From Gnetum montanum (lineage: Eukaryota; Streptophyta; Gnetopsida; Gnetales; Gnetaceae): a stretch of DNA of 64,000 nt. Shown here piece after piece: positions 11,100 through 22,974 of the stretch. The first letter of the stretch is position 1. Every line of letters begins with the position of its first letter. The translations under genes were made by a program, and so were the position numbers. The notes under the pieces were generated by a model, which had not been told where the DNA came from, did not search any database, and saw only the letters and a list, made by a program, of their open reading frames with translations. Location of the stretch: contig MNCI01000273.1 of assembly GCA_015680685.1 (NCBI GenBank), positions 263,153 through 327,152 of the forward strand, given 5' to 3'.

Positions 11100-12280
11100 C
11101 TACCCTACATTGATAACAGACTACACAAATCCTATCATTCATATGGTGAAAATCTCTTCTCTTCTCGAGGAAAGCACACCTGAATGGTACGACGACATTA
11201 AAACTTACCTTTTACAGGGCGAGCTACTGTCTGAATTGACACATGCGCAGAAAGATGCAACATGCAAGCAGGCTAGGTAATACGTCATCATTGGAGACAA
11301 TACTCTTTGTAGACGCTCCTTTGATGGCATCCTCCTTACTTGTGTTGACAAAACCAAGCACAGCATGTAGTCGGCGAAGTTCACAAGGGACTGTGCAGTG
11401 GCCACGTAGCACCATGGGCTATGGCCCTAAAAATATGATACTTAGGATACTACTGGCCGTGCATGGAAAAGGATTGCCTAACAAAGGTTAAAACTTGTGA
11501 CATGTGTCAGCGTCACATGAATCTCATACACGTGTCACCTATAGAATTACATACAACATAGATAACATGGCCATTTCAGCGATGGGGACTAGACATTATA
11601 GGCCCCATCACGCTGAAATCTTCCACAGGTCAGAGCTTCATTATTACCGCTACTGAGTATTTTACAAAGTGGGTAGAGGTTGTTCCCCTGCGGAAGATCA
11701 CATCTCAACAAATTTTCCATTTTATCCTGGACAATATAGTAACCAGATTTGGTCTCCCAATGACTATCGTGACCGACAATGGGCCATAGTTTAGTAGCAC
11801 GGAAACCAAATCCTTCTATGATAACCTGGGCATTAGACAATCATTTTCCTCCCCTTATTACTCGCAAGCGAATGGTCAAGCTGAAGCAACAAACAAAGTG
11901 ATCATCAATCTGCTCAAGAAAATGCTTGACGACAACAAAAGGCGGTGGCACGAACAGATCCTCTATGTGCTATGGACGTATCGTACTACGTGTAGGACGG
12001 CTACGGGTAGTACGCCCTANAAGCTCTGGACACGATTGAAAGGTATCAAGACAAACAGAGATAGAAGCATCATCACAACCTTCAGCAACGCCCGATCAAG
12101 AAAGGAGATCTAGTTCTCAAGGCAGTGCGTGAACCAGTAGGCAAGTTCTCTGCAAACTGGGAAGGCCCTTTCTTGGTGGTTGACGTGTACAACAACGGAG
12201 CATTCAAGTTAGCAGACGTCAATGGCAATGAATTACCAAATCCTATAAATCATATATATTTGAAGCGGTATTACATTTAG
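11100..12280 (+). pseudogene. int: Integrase of A (frameshifted, internally deleted)
   Basis: The start matches the G copy (EWYDDIK, AQKDA, YVIIGDNTLCRRSFDG). The zinc-binding part reads GLCSGHVAPWAM and CDMCQRH. The DDE core shows WGLDIIGPI, TDNGP-stop-FSS and ANGQAEATNK, so all three acidic residues survive. There is a frameshift near 11370, and around the N at 12020 the segment linking core and C-terminus is lost, whereas G retains it. The C-terminal domain reads GKFSANWEGPFLVVD and ends YLKRYYI at the TAG 12278-12280. Confidence 0.87.
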
Positions 12281-12309
12281 TAGCATCTATAGTGTCAACA
12301 GCAAGTATG

Positions 12310-12890
12310 GAAATACTCATCTGCCATGACGTTAAACTAGCACTGACCGTCCACTACGATGCTAAACTGGCAATACACATCCACCACAATGCTAAACTGG
12401 CAACCATTGTCCGCTACGACGCTAAACTGACAATACATGTCCGCTACGACATAAAACTGGCATTCCTTGCACGCATCGGCCACGATGCTAAACTGGCAAT
12501 ATTCGTCCACTATGATGCTAAACTGGCAAGTTGTAACCGTCCGGTACGACGTAAAACTGGCAGTGTTGTACAGGTCCGCCAAGACAAAAAATTGGCATCT
12601 TTTGCACGCGTCCGCCACGACGCTAAAATGGCACAGAAAAGTGGTCATCTGCTGAGACATAAAACTAGCACAGCTCTGTCCTTAGGTCATGACATGAAAC
12701 TGACATCCACAGCATGGTCTACTAAGACCATAAATCAGACACGCCATCATCTACTACGACATAAAACTAGCATTTCTCGGTCATCCCGGACTTTAAACTG
12801 GGACCATGATCTGCTGAGACTTAAAACTAGCAATGATAGTCTACCAGGACTTAAAACTAGGACCTACAGATTGCTGCCATGTAAATCAAG
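12310..12890 (+). repeat. 3' UTR tandem array of A, GCTAAACTGGCA type
   Basis: About 17 degenerate units, roughly 30-40 bp apart, share CGCTACGACGCTAAACTGGCA. Later units shift to CTTAAAACTAGCA. The array sits directly after the integrase stop. A related array lies in element N (40285-40535). Confidence 0.85.
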
Positions 12891-13939
12891 CAAGCATGAT
12901 CATCTCTGTATAGTTGCATGACAAATGAGGTGAGATACTGGGACAATCCCAACGTCGCCACCCCACCGGCATCCTATTGATTCCTCGGATGAGCTGAGAG
13001 GCATCTTACTGATCCCTCAGAGATGCCACCGCTACGCCCACTACAACGGTGGTACCTCTGAGAGTTTAGTCTCACCAGCCGAAGCCCCGACGCAATCCTC
13101 GACGACAGCGACCTCGGCAACCTCCACCGATCATCGCTATCGGATGTCGGCTTCGCAAATTCATCTAGCTGGTTTCCTGTATAACCAGTTAGCTACACTA
13201 TGTCTGATGCCTTTTGGTGAAGATATGTTGGGCCAATCGTCAGGATTGGTGGCTCCACCCTCATGCTCCAGCTCCTTCTTCACGACCCAATCGCTCTATC
13301 TTGCATCAAACGGTGCTCGTTTCGACAACCTCGCCTCTTGTTCGCATGAGCGATGGTGTCCTCTGTTTTCTTCTGTGGTTGCAGGTTACTTGTTTTGAGG
13401 ATGTCGTTCAAAGATGCGTTCACCTAAGTGGTGAAAGACAACAACGTCTTGAGATGGCTGCTCAGGTTTGCCCGACCACTTAGATCTGCATGCCTATACC
13501 CCTCATCATCCCTACCTTCCTTTTCCTGTATGCAAAAGCTAAATATGCAAGTATCCATTTTTCGCAGTCGCACTAGCAGAGATATCGTAGAAGTGATGCA
13601 CTGTGCTCCTTTTGCAAGCATTCTTGCTATAATTGGTGACAGAGAGATCTCAGGCTGATGCGCTACGTTCGTCTGAAAGCATTCCTGTCGACATAAATGT
13701 GCATACATTTCTATGTGTTCAGTAAGCGTATTCCATACTCCTACCATCCTCACTCATTTTACATCTTCTCTGAACCTGTTTCCTACTATGTCATTCTATC
13801 TCCCATTCCCTCTAGCTTTTCTCTTCTATGTTGACAGGGCAATGCTTGAGTAGCCATGGATGGACGTTGTTCTTGCTTCTACCAATCTAGTGTTTCGCAT
13901 TCTTTGTCGACGTCTTTCAGGCAAGCCCTCCAACCATCA
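12891..13939 (+). other. 3' untranslated region of A
   Basis: This is less AT-rich DNA between the array and the polypurine tract. Several short frames exist on both strands, but none resembles a known protein. It corresponds in position to 40540-41755 of element N. Confidence 0.6.
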
Positions 13940-13954
13940 ACAAACAGGGGCCAT
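13940..13954 (+). other. Polypurine tract of A
   Basis: ACAAACAGGGGCCAT directly precedes the 3' LTR. Element N has CAAAGAGGGGCCAT in the same position, and G has AAAGAGGGTCCAT on the minus strand. Confidence 0.7.
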
Positions 13955-15497
13955 TGAAACACCGTGAAAATTGCGAGTCGGCCTCAGGCAAAGATTCGTA
14001 ATTCAGGCAAGGGCACATGTCAGAATTCCAGAAGGGAGAATAAGACAGAGCAACACCAAGAGGCGCATAGCATCAAATCTTCAACTTCTCGTGAAGATTC
14101 CTAATCTTACTATGTTTTCTCTAATTACGCTAGGCCACGCGACATAGCGTAATGGCACTTAGCGTGATTCTGTTTAAACATAGTCCGACATTAGAAGGCT
14201 AGTTACTTCGGCATAGGGAGAGGCTTGAGCAGCATAATATGTGACTTCTTGTATATTTTGCTAAGTCTTTTGTTCAAGGCCAGGTTTACGCTCTGTTACG
14301 CACGGTAGCATAATGAGCTCCAAAACAGTCAAAGGCAAAGTCTAAGAAAGTATGATTGCTCATCATACGCTCATTACGCAACGTAGCGTGTCGCAGCATA
14401 TTGCACCGCCAAGCTAAACATTGTTTTACGCTTCCTTACGCGCGGCTGCGTAAGCAAGCGTAAAAAAACTTGAATTGATTGTTTCCATGCTATGTTATGC
14501 TCGTGCACACAATGCTGCGTGAATGAGTATAATATAACCGAAAGATAGTTGAAACATGCCCGACGTGCATCTATTCTTTACGTGCACAATACGCAAAATA
14601 AGTGTATTGTGCGTAGTCATGAAGTTTGACACAAAAATGGTCAAGCCAACAGTACCCTAAACATTTGGGACACACGTCATCAGGGTTACACCTTTTCTAC
14701 AGGACATCGCAACTTATAAATACCCCAGTTGACAAAGATACAGGGGTTGGCAAATCAAAGAAGCAAAGGCATTTTTCTGAGCACTGGAGCACTTATCACT
14801 TTTGAGCAGAGATATAGAGAGTAGCACTTTGGCAATTGTTGATAGCATCACCTTCCGGCAGGAAGAGAGCATAGTTCTCTTTGAGCATCGGCAACACAGC
14901 CTTTCTCTATCAGCGACCATTGGCGGTCCTAAAAAGAAACAACCTAAGGTGAAAGAAGCAGATCCAAGATCGTGGGATCATCTTGCATGGTTCGTAGGCT
15001 CTATTGGTCAAAAACAGTTGATCGATAGATGTCACAGCTTGACCTTCCTTGCATCCCATCTTTGGCCCACGAGGTATATCAGACTTCTATTTGGATAGTT
15101 TTCTTGTTGTTTTGGGCCTGCTTTACGTCAAGTAATCAGGGTCTCCCCCATTGTAATGTGATATACAAAATATACATCTTTTAAGTCAAAGAGAAGATCT
15201 TGAAACTACGTGTTTCTCTTGTGTTAGCCTCCTCTTATCGTATTTAGCGTTATCATCGTTACAATTCATCTACATTGCTTTTCCCTCATTTTGCAATTCC
15301 TCGAATCAGATCGTTCCACGAGATATTCACTATATCCATCGGTTTACTGACGAGTAAGTCCCTGTCTGATCAACAAGACCGCTTAGGGTGCCGCGAATTC
15401 ATTTTTCCAGCATAGCCCTTGCACGGATCCATGGTTAAAACTGTGTACACAGAGTTTGTTCGGTATTTTCCAGCTACCGACGTTTTCCGTCGTTACA
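13955..15497 (+). repeat. 3' LTR of A
   Basis: It starts TGAAACACCGTG and ends CGTTACA, at 1543 bp the same length as the 5' LTR. It keeps the TATA box (14715-14722), the inverted repeat (14124-14153) and most TTACGC words. ACATC follows at 15498-15502. Confidence 0.93.
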
Positions 15498-15502
15498 ACA
15501 TC
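15498..15502. repeat. Target site duplication of A (right)
   Basis: ACATC repeats 3262-3266. After it the gag reading of element B resumes. Confidence 0.9.
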
Positions 15503-17235
15503 GATGACCATTTCTCCAAGGGTCACCATAGAAATAAAAATTGAACCCATGAGAAAAGTTAAGAATGCCAACATGAACATAGACAACATCATCTCAACTC
15601 ACAAACTCATAACTTACTTAGTGATGATGAACCCCTATTGGTCACTAAGAGCTTAATGCATATAGAATATGTTGTTCAAATATCCCGTAGGCATCATAAG
15701 GAAACTGACTATCGAGGCTTAACTTAAACAACTTTTTCAAGTTTTTAGGAGGCTATGATTTAGATCTGCAACATCATTTACAAGCCTTCTACGATGCTTG
15801 TGCATGGAATAATATTGATAATTGGTGGAAAAAAATTAAGCTCTTTCCTATGATCCTTGTTAGCCAAGAAAAAGTATGGTACAAATCTTTAAAGTTGAAA
15901 TCAATTTGCCATTGGCCAAAAATGGTAGAATTATTCAATGAAAGATAACAAACCTATGAAAGAGTATTAGCCATAAGGAGACAAATGCAAGAATGAAAAT
16001 AGGGGCACCATGACTCCCTTGACATGGCCTTAGAAAGATATTATTCATTGTTAAAAAAATGCCCAAGTCATGAGTTCTCCAAGGAAAGGCTAATGTATCA
16101 GATCATGGATGGGCTTTGTAATGAAACAAGGGAAACCCTAGGAATGTATGCCCTAGGTCAACTATATGAGCTATGAACCCACCAACTCCAAGAGCTTCTT
16201 AAGTGGGTAGCAAAAGAAGAAGGATAAAAATTCAACACTCAATTTTATCCAATGTGGAGAATATGCAAACATTATTAGAGGTGGAATCAAGCAAGATCAC
16301 TCTAATGACCAACACAAGCAGAGGGTGCCAAACTTAGGAATAGGATGGAACACCATTCAACAATCAGAAAGGAGGATAGAAAAAGATAAGGATAGGAGCT
16401 CAACAGAAAATCATATGTATCAATATGATGTTTGCCTATACGATCACCTGAAAGGCTAATGCCTAATCTTGTCACACTTACATGAGCATTGGGAAGGAAT
16501 GCTACATCCAGATTTCATACAGAAGTACCATGTTCAACCGTTGTGGCAAAATCCCTAGTCATGGGGGAGACCACTCACAAATGAGCCACACCATTCATAC
16601 CATCTAAAGCCAAGCGCTTATTATGTCAACACCCTATTTCTCCAACTAGATCAACATCCTCTACTTCACCTCATCATTATCATTCTCCTAAGTATTATCA
16701 ATCCATGTCCTCTCCCATGAGATCACCACCTCATGTTCCTTACACTTCTCCTTGCCCTCAATATTTTCATCCTTCACCTCCTTCTACATCTCCACTAGTT
16801 GTACTAGAAGGTTCTGCACCACAGCACCAGTCTATGAACATTACTTGTGCTTCTACTTTCAATAGTAGTGGAAGTCCTCCAAAATTTTGAAAGTGTCCTT
16901 TCTTCAGGCATGACCATAGGAAGAGAAAATAGGGTTCTAAAGTCACTACATCCTCCAAATTAGCACAAGCCCAGCACTATGATGTACCTTCTTCCTCAAA
17001 CTCAACATCTCCTATTACCTCATATGGGCCATCAATTAGCACTCTAACAACCATGTGGCCCAATGAATATGACAATGTGAAGAGACATATCGATCCTTGC
17101 ATACCATCTTATGGTCATGGGTGCCATAGTGGGATAGATTCTTATCACATGACCACATCTTATAATTTGCCCCACTATGCCTACTTTAATCAAGTGTGTG
17201 AACCCGAGTTTGGGTACATTCCTACCACCACATGA
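15503..17235 (+). pseudogene. gag: gag of element B, central and C-terminal part
   Basis: The capsid core is recognisable at about 15720-16230: GGYDLDLQHHLQAFYDA, KLFPMILVSQEKVWYKSL, MVELFNER, LERYYSLLKKCPSHEF, LMYQIMDGLCNETRETLG. It aligns motif by motif with gag of D (minus) and E (63300-63750). There are several in-frame stops. The rest (to 17235) is a Pro/Ser/His-rich tail with MSSPMRSPPHVPYTS. No zinc knuckle is obvious. Confidence 0.75.
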
Positions 17236-19429
17236 AAAGACACCCCAATGGTTTGGCTATGACTAGACTAATATTTCCAACATGCATGGATCTGCATTTT
17301 CCATTTATTAATTTTAGCCATGCTTAAAGGTTTATTCATGGGGGATATCCCCCATTCTAACAACTAGAATTAGTAATTTTTTTCCTTTTCTTTGATTTTA
17401 CAATTTTTTATTTTTGTTTTTCTAGTTTTTTATTTTCAATTTATGATTCTATCTTTTTGAGGGTAATCTCATTTGTGAATAAACTACTCATGTGAATTAT
17501 CAGTTGAGGTGTTGTTCTATGCTATCAAGTCCCAAGTGAGTAATTATTTAGACAATGAGCCCACAACATCCATGCCACCCATTTTATTAATAAGAGGTTT
17601 TACTCTGGGTACAATGATATTCTTTTTATCATTAAAACTTTAAGTAACTTTGTACTCATTATGCCCGGAGCAAAGACTGACAAACTACATGGGAATGGAA
17701 AGGATGTGACATCAAGGAGAGTTTTGGATTCTCTTTGGTGACATTTTTGATGCTATCATGCATCTTGGTTATACTAAGATCTTTGTAGATCTAACGAAAA
17801 ATGGGAGTAAGAGCTATGATAAAGGCACTCATTAAAGAAACTCAATTTTTTTCTAGGGGGTCCGACTGGAAAGACATTCATCCATGCTTGAAGGTTGGTG
17901 GCTTCTCTGAATTACTTTTGGAAAAAACAATGTGCGAAATTGGCCAGAAGAAGAAAAGAAAAGAAAGAAGAAAAAACGACAAAGAAAAGATCAAGAAAAA
18001 TGTGCCACCATCAAATTCAAATCATTCCTTCCTTGTGCAAAACACCAAGTGATTGTACACCTTACTATTTTGATTCTCTAATGGTTGTCTATCATGGGGA
18101 TGAAAAAATGCGATGTCACTGATCAAAGGAATGGACTTGGTAGTGATCTTGGAGCAATAGGCTAATGGTACTTTAATCATGCACAACACTTTGGATCCAT
18201 TGTGTTCAAGGTAATTTACCTCACGTCTCGATCTCTACAATCCCTTTTATGATTCATCACATCTCACTGTTCAAGTATTTATAACTTGCATCTTATGTGG
18301 TATAGCACTCATACCTCATCGTGGTGATATTTAACATGTGTGTTTTGTTGCACTAGTGTGGATTGCATTTAATCCTTCTAGTGCCTATGGACATTTTAAG
18401 ATGTGGTTACGTAAGGGCATGATAGGTCAGAACCTACTTTGGGGAGGACCCACTTGCATAAATTTTGTAATTTTCACTCATTACACATCACCACATCATC
18501 TTATACCCTTTGAGTATTACATCACTAAATTTATCCTTTTCTTTATCATCATTTCAATTCAAAAGTTCCTGTGCACCACACTACATGTCCTTTTGCCTCA
18601 CTCTATTCATGAACTTCATTGTAAAATTCCACTTTATTACACTTTTGGTGCCTTTAGGTCTACTCAATGTTACCCTAGATCTTTCAAATTTACCTTACAT
18701 CCTTCATTCTTAGCTGTGAAACTTTGAAAATTCATCAATTTTTGCAAGTACCCTATTTTGGAAGGGATGTGATATCGGGTACCTAGTATTAGGTCTGATG
18801 TGATATCAGGTCCACACTAGCATGTACATGATATCATGTCTATAAAATCTATATATATAGACCCCCTGCACCCATCAATGTCATTTTTAACTATTCACAT
18901 AAGGGGAGTTGTTGCAATTTTCTTCCACAAATTCCTACGCTTTGAGCACCTATCATTCAAACATCAATATCTTGCCCATTAATTCTCTCATTCTCATTTT
19001 GATTGAACCTACTAAAACTCAAAGTATTTAACTTAGTTGTGGGGGAAGGGTACACTACAAGTTGTGCATAATTTTTTTAAAATTCATTGTTGCCTGAGGG
19101 ATATCATAAGGGGTAAGTGATCTCAAGAAATGCTAAAAAAAATGTATGTTAAATTAATTTTATTTCTTCACCCAAACCATGGAAATTATTTTTGAAGTCA
19201 CCTAATCTAATTGTGCTTAACATTAAAACTTTTGGGGGGAATTTTCTTGAAATTTTCTAACTTTGAATCATGTTAAGAAAGAACTGAATTTATTAAAGAA
19301 AATGAGTAAGGTATAAGATACGATAATTAAATTTTTCCAAACAACCTTACTAACAATTGATCTTATGTGATTATAGATGGTTCCAAAATGAGGACAATAA
19401 GGAGGGCCCTCTCAGGGTGCATTCAAATG
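17236..19429 (+). other. Post-gag interval of B
   Basis: No protease or polymerase is recognisable. A stop-free stretch at 18338-18727 contains AYGHFKMWLRKGMIG and NLLWGGPTCI. The DNA around 18360-18465 is clearly related to the minus strand of D at about 47215-47330, which reads MWVCQGIKGMSLLWEGPTDI. This suggests a family-specific frame. The region 17801-18052 encodes a very Lys-rich peptide of doubtful meaning. Confidence 0.45.
18768..18885 (+). promoter_or_regulatory. GATATC words followed by TATA box
   Basis: Three GATATC words (about 18771, 18805 and 18830) precede TATAAAATCTATATATATAG at about 18841-18860. The arrangement copies the U3 promoters of this LTR superfamily but lies between gag and the second frame of B. 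It is either an internal promoter or a remnant of another LTR; no LTR ends were found. Confidence 0.35.
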
Positions 19430-22175
19430 GTCAAGGAGAGGCAGAGGCTAAGTGCCTCCCATAAAACATGTAGAGTGGGTAGCACAATCATTCAACATCC
19501 ATCAAGAGCCTGTTGTTACTGCATAATTTGAGCATGCCAAAGGTGAAGAAGGCAAGGAACCTAAATAGGAACAACATCTCATGTTGTTCCCAAAATGCGT
19601 TCAGGTAATTCGGGAAAGGTCCATATCAATTGCAATAATCATGGAACTAAACTTTGGATTATTTACCAAATTGTCCCCTAAGTTAATCAGAGATCAACTT
19701 AAAGGATCTCCATTATGACCTATTCTCTTGGAGAATGGTGAATGGTACTTGAGGTAGAAATACTAGTTTTGGCATAATAAAGAAGAAGGCACCACCATTG
19801 ATATTGGTGGATCTCGGTTGATTTCTCTATTGAGGCCATTTTAGAAGTTCTAAACCTTCTGAATACATTGCCCAAGGTTGCTCACCTATCCACTCACTTT
19901 GATGTGGATGCATGGCAAATATGGCTAAAAATAATATACAACAAGAAGGATAACATATATGGGGATCTCACACTTGAAGAGAGAATCTATTTCAAAATTG
20001 GCACATATCACATTTTCCCAACAAAAGGATTAAATAGAATTTCCACCTATGTGGCTAGAAGAAGTGCAATCTTGATGGGCAAGGTTGATGCCAACATGCC
20101 CCATCTATACCTGACAGAAATATTAAGGTAGTTTCAAGAATGCAAGATGGGGAAGTTTGTATTGCCTTTCCCTTGTCTCATTAGGAAGTTTTTTTGTCAT
20201 GCTATAATTCTAGGGTACACCAATGACATCCCTAGAAAGGCTCAAAATGCCTCATATGCTGAATTATTGAAGCCACCAGCACCAAGGAAAGATGCTAGTG
20301 AGACATTAGAGCCTAAGCAAGAGCATACAGTTGGGCCCATTTCACATCAAATCATAGGGCCTAGCCAACTTCTGGACATAAGGCCTAGTCAACAATAAGA
20401 AGTGGGGCCTAGTACACAACCCATAGGCTAGAAAGACTAACCGCCACCACCGCCACAAGATTATCAACTGTCGATGAGCCACCTTAGGGCCATCACAAAA
20501 ATCGTCAATTTTGGAAGCTGTCATGAGGAAAATTTCTTCAAGATCATTAATGATGTTGTACAACCCACAGCTCAATTGATCACACATAGAGTGAGGTTTC
20601 TATACAAATAGGAGGTGCAGAATCACATTGGTCACAACAGATCTCTGGGAACACTGCATATTTTCAAGTGCGATTAGAAACTAGTAAAGGCACTATAGTA
20701 GTGGTTATGCAACACTAGGATGTAGTGGGAGAAGTAGAAGTGATTACAGACCACATCAAAGAATCATTCAATTTCCCTATTGTGCCACTAGAATATTTCA
20801 TAGGAGCACATGATGTTCAAAGATTAGCTAGTCCCTTGATGACTCCTACAGATCATGAGGATGTTTTGGATTAGTTATTGTAGATAGGACAAGTGATGAC
20901 ATCCTTGTTTGGTATCCCTCAAGATGTTATGGAAACATAATTAGACCTCATCTCTAGAAAAGGAAAGATGGTCATGGTATAGGTTAGGGACAAACATGTA
21001 GAAGATGAGTTGAAAAGACTCCAAGAGAGGTTTGTCGCCCTATAAGCTACACAATAGGATCTGTTTCAATTTGTCCCAGCAAAACAACTAGTGCATTTTG
21101 GATGAAGCAATTGAATAAATTGTTAGACAAGAACAAAAGGATGGAAAGGAAAGAAGAGAAGGCTAATTGGGATGCTTCAAAGGCACCAGCTCAAACGTAT
21201 GTACATGCTAAAGCACTCAACGCCTTACAAGAAGAAAATAAACACCTTGCCACTAAAAATTTCCTATTGACCTCAATAGAAAAATAGAAGAATGTTCATG
21301 AGGAAAATTTCCAAAAAATGCATGAATAATTAATAAGGGTGAACTAGGACATGAATCTCTTAGCTAGAGAAAATAGAATCCTCTCAATGAAAGAGGTACG
21401 TGCAATCCATCCAAAGACAGCTATTGAAATAAGTGCATGGCAGAATGAGGTTAAGTGACAAGAGAAATTGAAACAAAATTTCAAAGATTAGGTGGAGATG
21501 TACAACTAGATCATTGAGAAAGAAATCCATATGTCCAAAGCCCATATCAACACTCTTAGTGCCTAGAACACTAATTGGTGGGCCATATTGGATACTTATG
21601 CCTTCATCCACAAAGCAGAAATAAAGAGGTGGGACCTTTAGATATAGGATCTCACTGATTACATAGAGTTGGCAAACCTACGGTATGCCAATTTGGCCAT
21701 GTTGATAACAGGATGCCCGAGGATGGAATTGGAGAAATAGGTAGCAGCCACCTACACTAAGTATGAGGCAAAATTTGTTAAACATAAGAAGACATTGTAG
21801 AAGGTAGCAAATTTTAGTTATAGATGCTCAAAGCCAGCTACCAAGGGTAAAAATATGTTGTAGTAGATTTGGTTTGATGTCTCATGGATTACCAAGAATG
21901 CAAAGATAAAGCCAAGGCCTAAAAATAGGAACAATAGTTGTTTGTGACTTGGTATGTTAAGGAAAATTAGATGTTTTTGCAACTACAATGCCCATGGGAG
22001 GTGCCAACTCCATCAAATATTGGAACATCAGCATAGATAGCACATGATTCCTAGACTAAAGAAGAAAATATTTAGGCACTCCTCTAGAGATATTTGTTTC
22101 CAAAACCTAGAGCACAAGATAAGGGGAAGAGACCCATGGGGAAGCCACCACTACCAGGAACCACATGAGTTCTAA
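19430..22175 (+). pseudogene. Second, non-pol frame of B with coiled coil
   Basis: I do not recognise the protein. Open pieces include 19868-20131 (FDVDAWQIWLKIIYNKKDN, LTLEERIYFKIGTYHIFP, RISTYVARRSAILMGKVDAN), 20147-20398, then VVVMQH...DVVGEVEVITDHIK at about 20700-20760 and a heptad-rich Lys/Glu section at 21102-21390 (ALNALQEENKHLATKN). Many stops interrupt it. The same order is found on the minus strand in H (57500-55890). It occupies the place where pol would be, just before the polypurine tract. It could be a structural or accessory protein; the function is unknown. Confidence 0.5.
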
Positions 22176-22345
22176 TAATTTTATCTTTTGTACTCTATGT
22201 GAGTGTCCCAATTTTATTTTGTTTAATTCCACACTGTAGCATGAAGTAATTCATAGTTAGTCAATAATCTCATACCTATCCACTGTGTAGTCAAATGAAC
22301 TCATTCTCATTTTGATTGTTTGAATCAAGGATGAGTTGTTATTCA

Positions 22346-22357
22346 GTTCTGGGGGTA
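22346..22357 (+). other. Polypurine tract of B
   Basis: Positions 22346-22357 end in TTCTGGGGGTA, just before the 3' LTR. The preceding GATGAGTTGTTATTCAG matches the PPT flank of D and K. Confidence 0.6.
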
Positions 22358-22974
22358 TCATGAATTTTGTTTTGCCAAGCCCCAATATTAGATCCTCGAT
22401 ATCAGGTATGTGATATCGTAGCTTGGATAATGATATCGAATAGATGACATCATGATTCTTGTATAGGCCTATAAATATAGCATTAAAGTGCATAAGAAGG
22501 GAGTCTTTTGGTAAGTCTTAGGGTAGAGTTGTTTTGGTATTTTTTAATTAGTTCTCAGTTCTTTTCGATGTGCATGCCCATAGTGTGATGATTGTAATTT
22601 TACAAACCTTTTTTTGAGTGTGATGTACTTGGACACACACACAATCAACAATAAAGATCAAGATTAATCCATCATTGCAGCATTCACTTAGCTTTTAATT
22701 ACTTTAATTGTTAATTATTGATTATTGATTATTATTTTCTTAGTTTATGTTTCCTTATTGTCATTTACTATTTCTCTTTTCAAGGTAGAATGAGTACATA
22801 TTAAACATGAACATTTAAGTGTAACTACTTGGTAACCTAGTAGCATATCTAGTAATGCTTAAGTAATGTGTGCTTGGTAACCTTATAAGTAATACACGAG
22901 GTCCAATATGTGTACAGATGATTAAGAATGGATGCTCATCACACTTAGGCTAGGTTAGACTTTATTTTCCATTG
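22358..22974 (+). repeat. 3' LTR of B, truncated
   Basis: The first ~615 bp correspond to 1946-2560 of the 5' LTR, with GATATC words, a TATA box near 22470 and the same R/U5. After 'ttattttccattgtcaatt' the sequence switches to the tandem array, and the final ~230 bp are missing. Confidence 0.8.

Larger units (their letters stand above)
3267..15497 (+). mobile_element. Ty3/gypsy Tat-type LTR retrotransposon A
   Basis: The 12.2-kb element has two 1543-bp LTRs with no net length difference, TG...CA ends and a perfect ACATC duplication. The order is LTR, PBS, gag-protease, spacer with antisense frame, RT tail with RNase H, second RNase H, integrase, tandem-repeat 3' UTR, PPT, LTR. The second RNase H between the pol RNase H and integrase is a hallmark of the Tat clade (Ogre, Retand and relatives). 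All frames carry stops and the RT core is missing, so A is dead. It inserted into the gag of B. Confidence 0.92.
1946..22974 (+). mobile_element. LTR retroelement B, split by element A and 3'-truncated
   Basis: The 5' LTR (1946-2791) and a truncated 3' LTR (22358-22974) align through the same GATATC-rich U3, TATA box and R/U5 words. Without the nested element A (3267-15497) the body is about 8.7 kb. It has a primer site, a broken gag, a long stop-ridden interval, and a coiled-coil second frame (about 19430-22175). No reverse transcriptase or integrase is recognisable, so B is non-autonomous. It interrupts the PIF1-like helicase fragment. The last ~230 bp of the 3' LTR are lost where the tandem array begins, so no target duplication can be tested. 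Confidence 0.75.

Noticed and set aside
12337-12660. Long frames on both strands with repeated Ala/Lys or Cys/Gln units
   Set aside because: They only translate the 3' UTR tandem array of element A.
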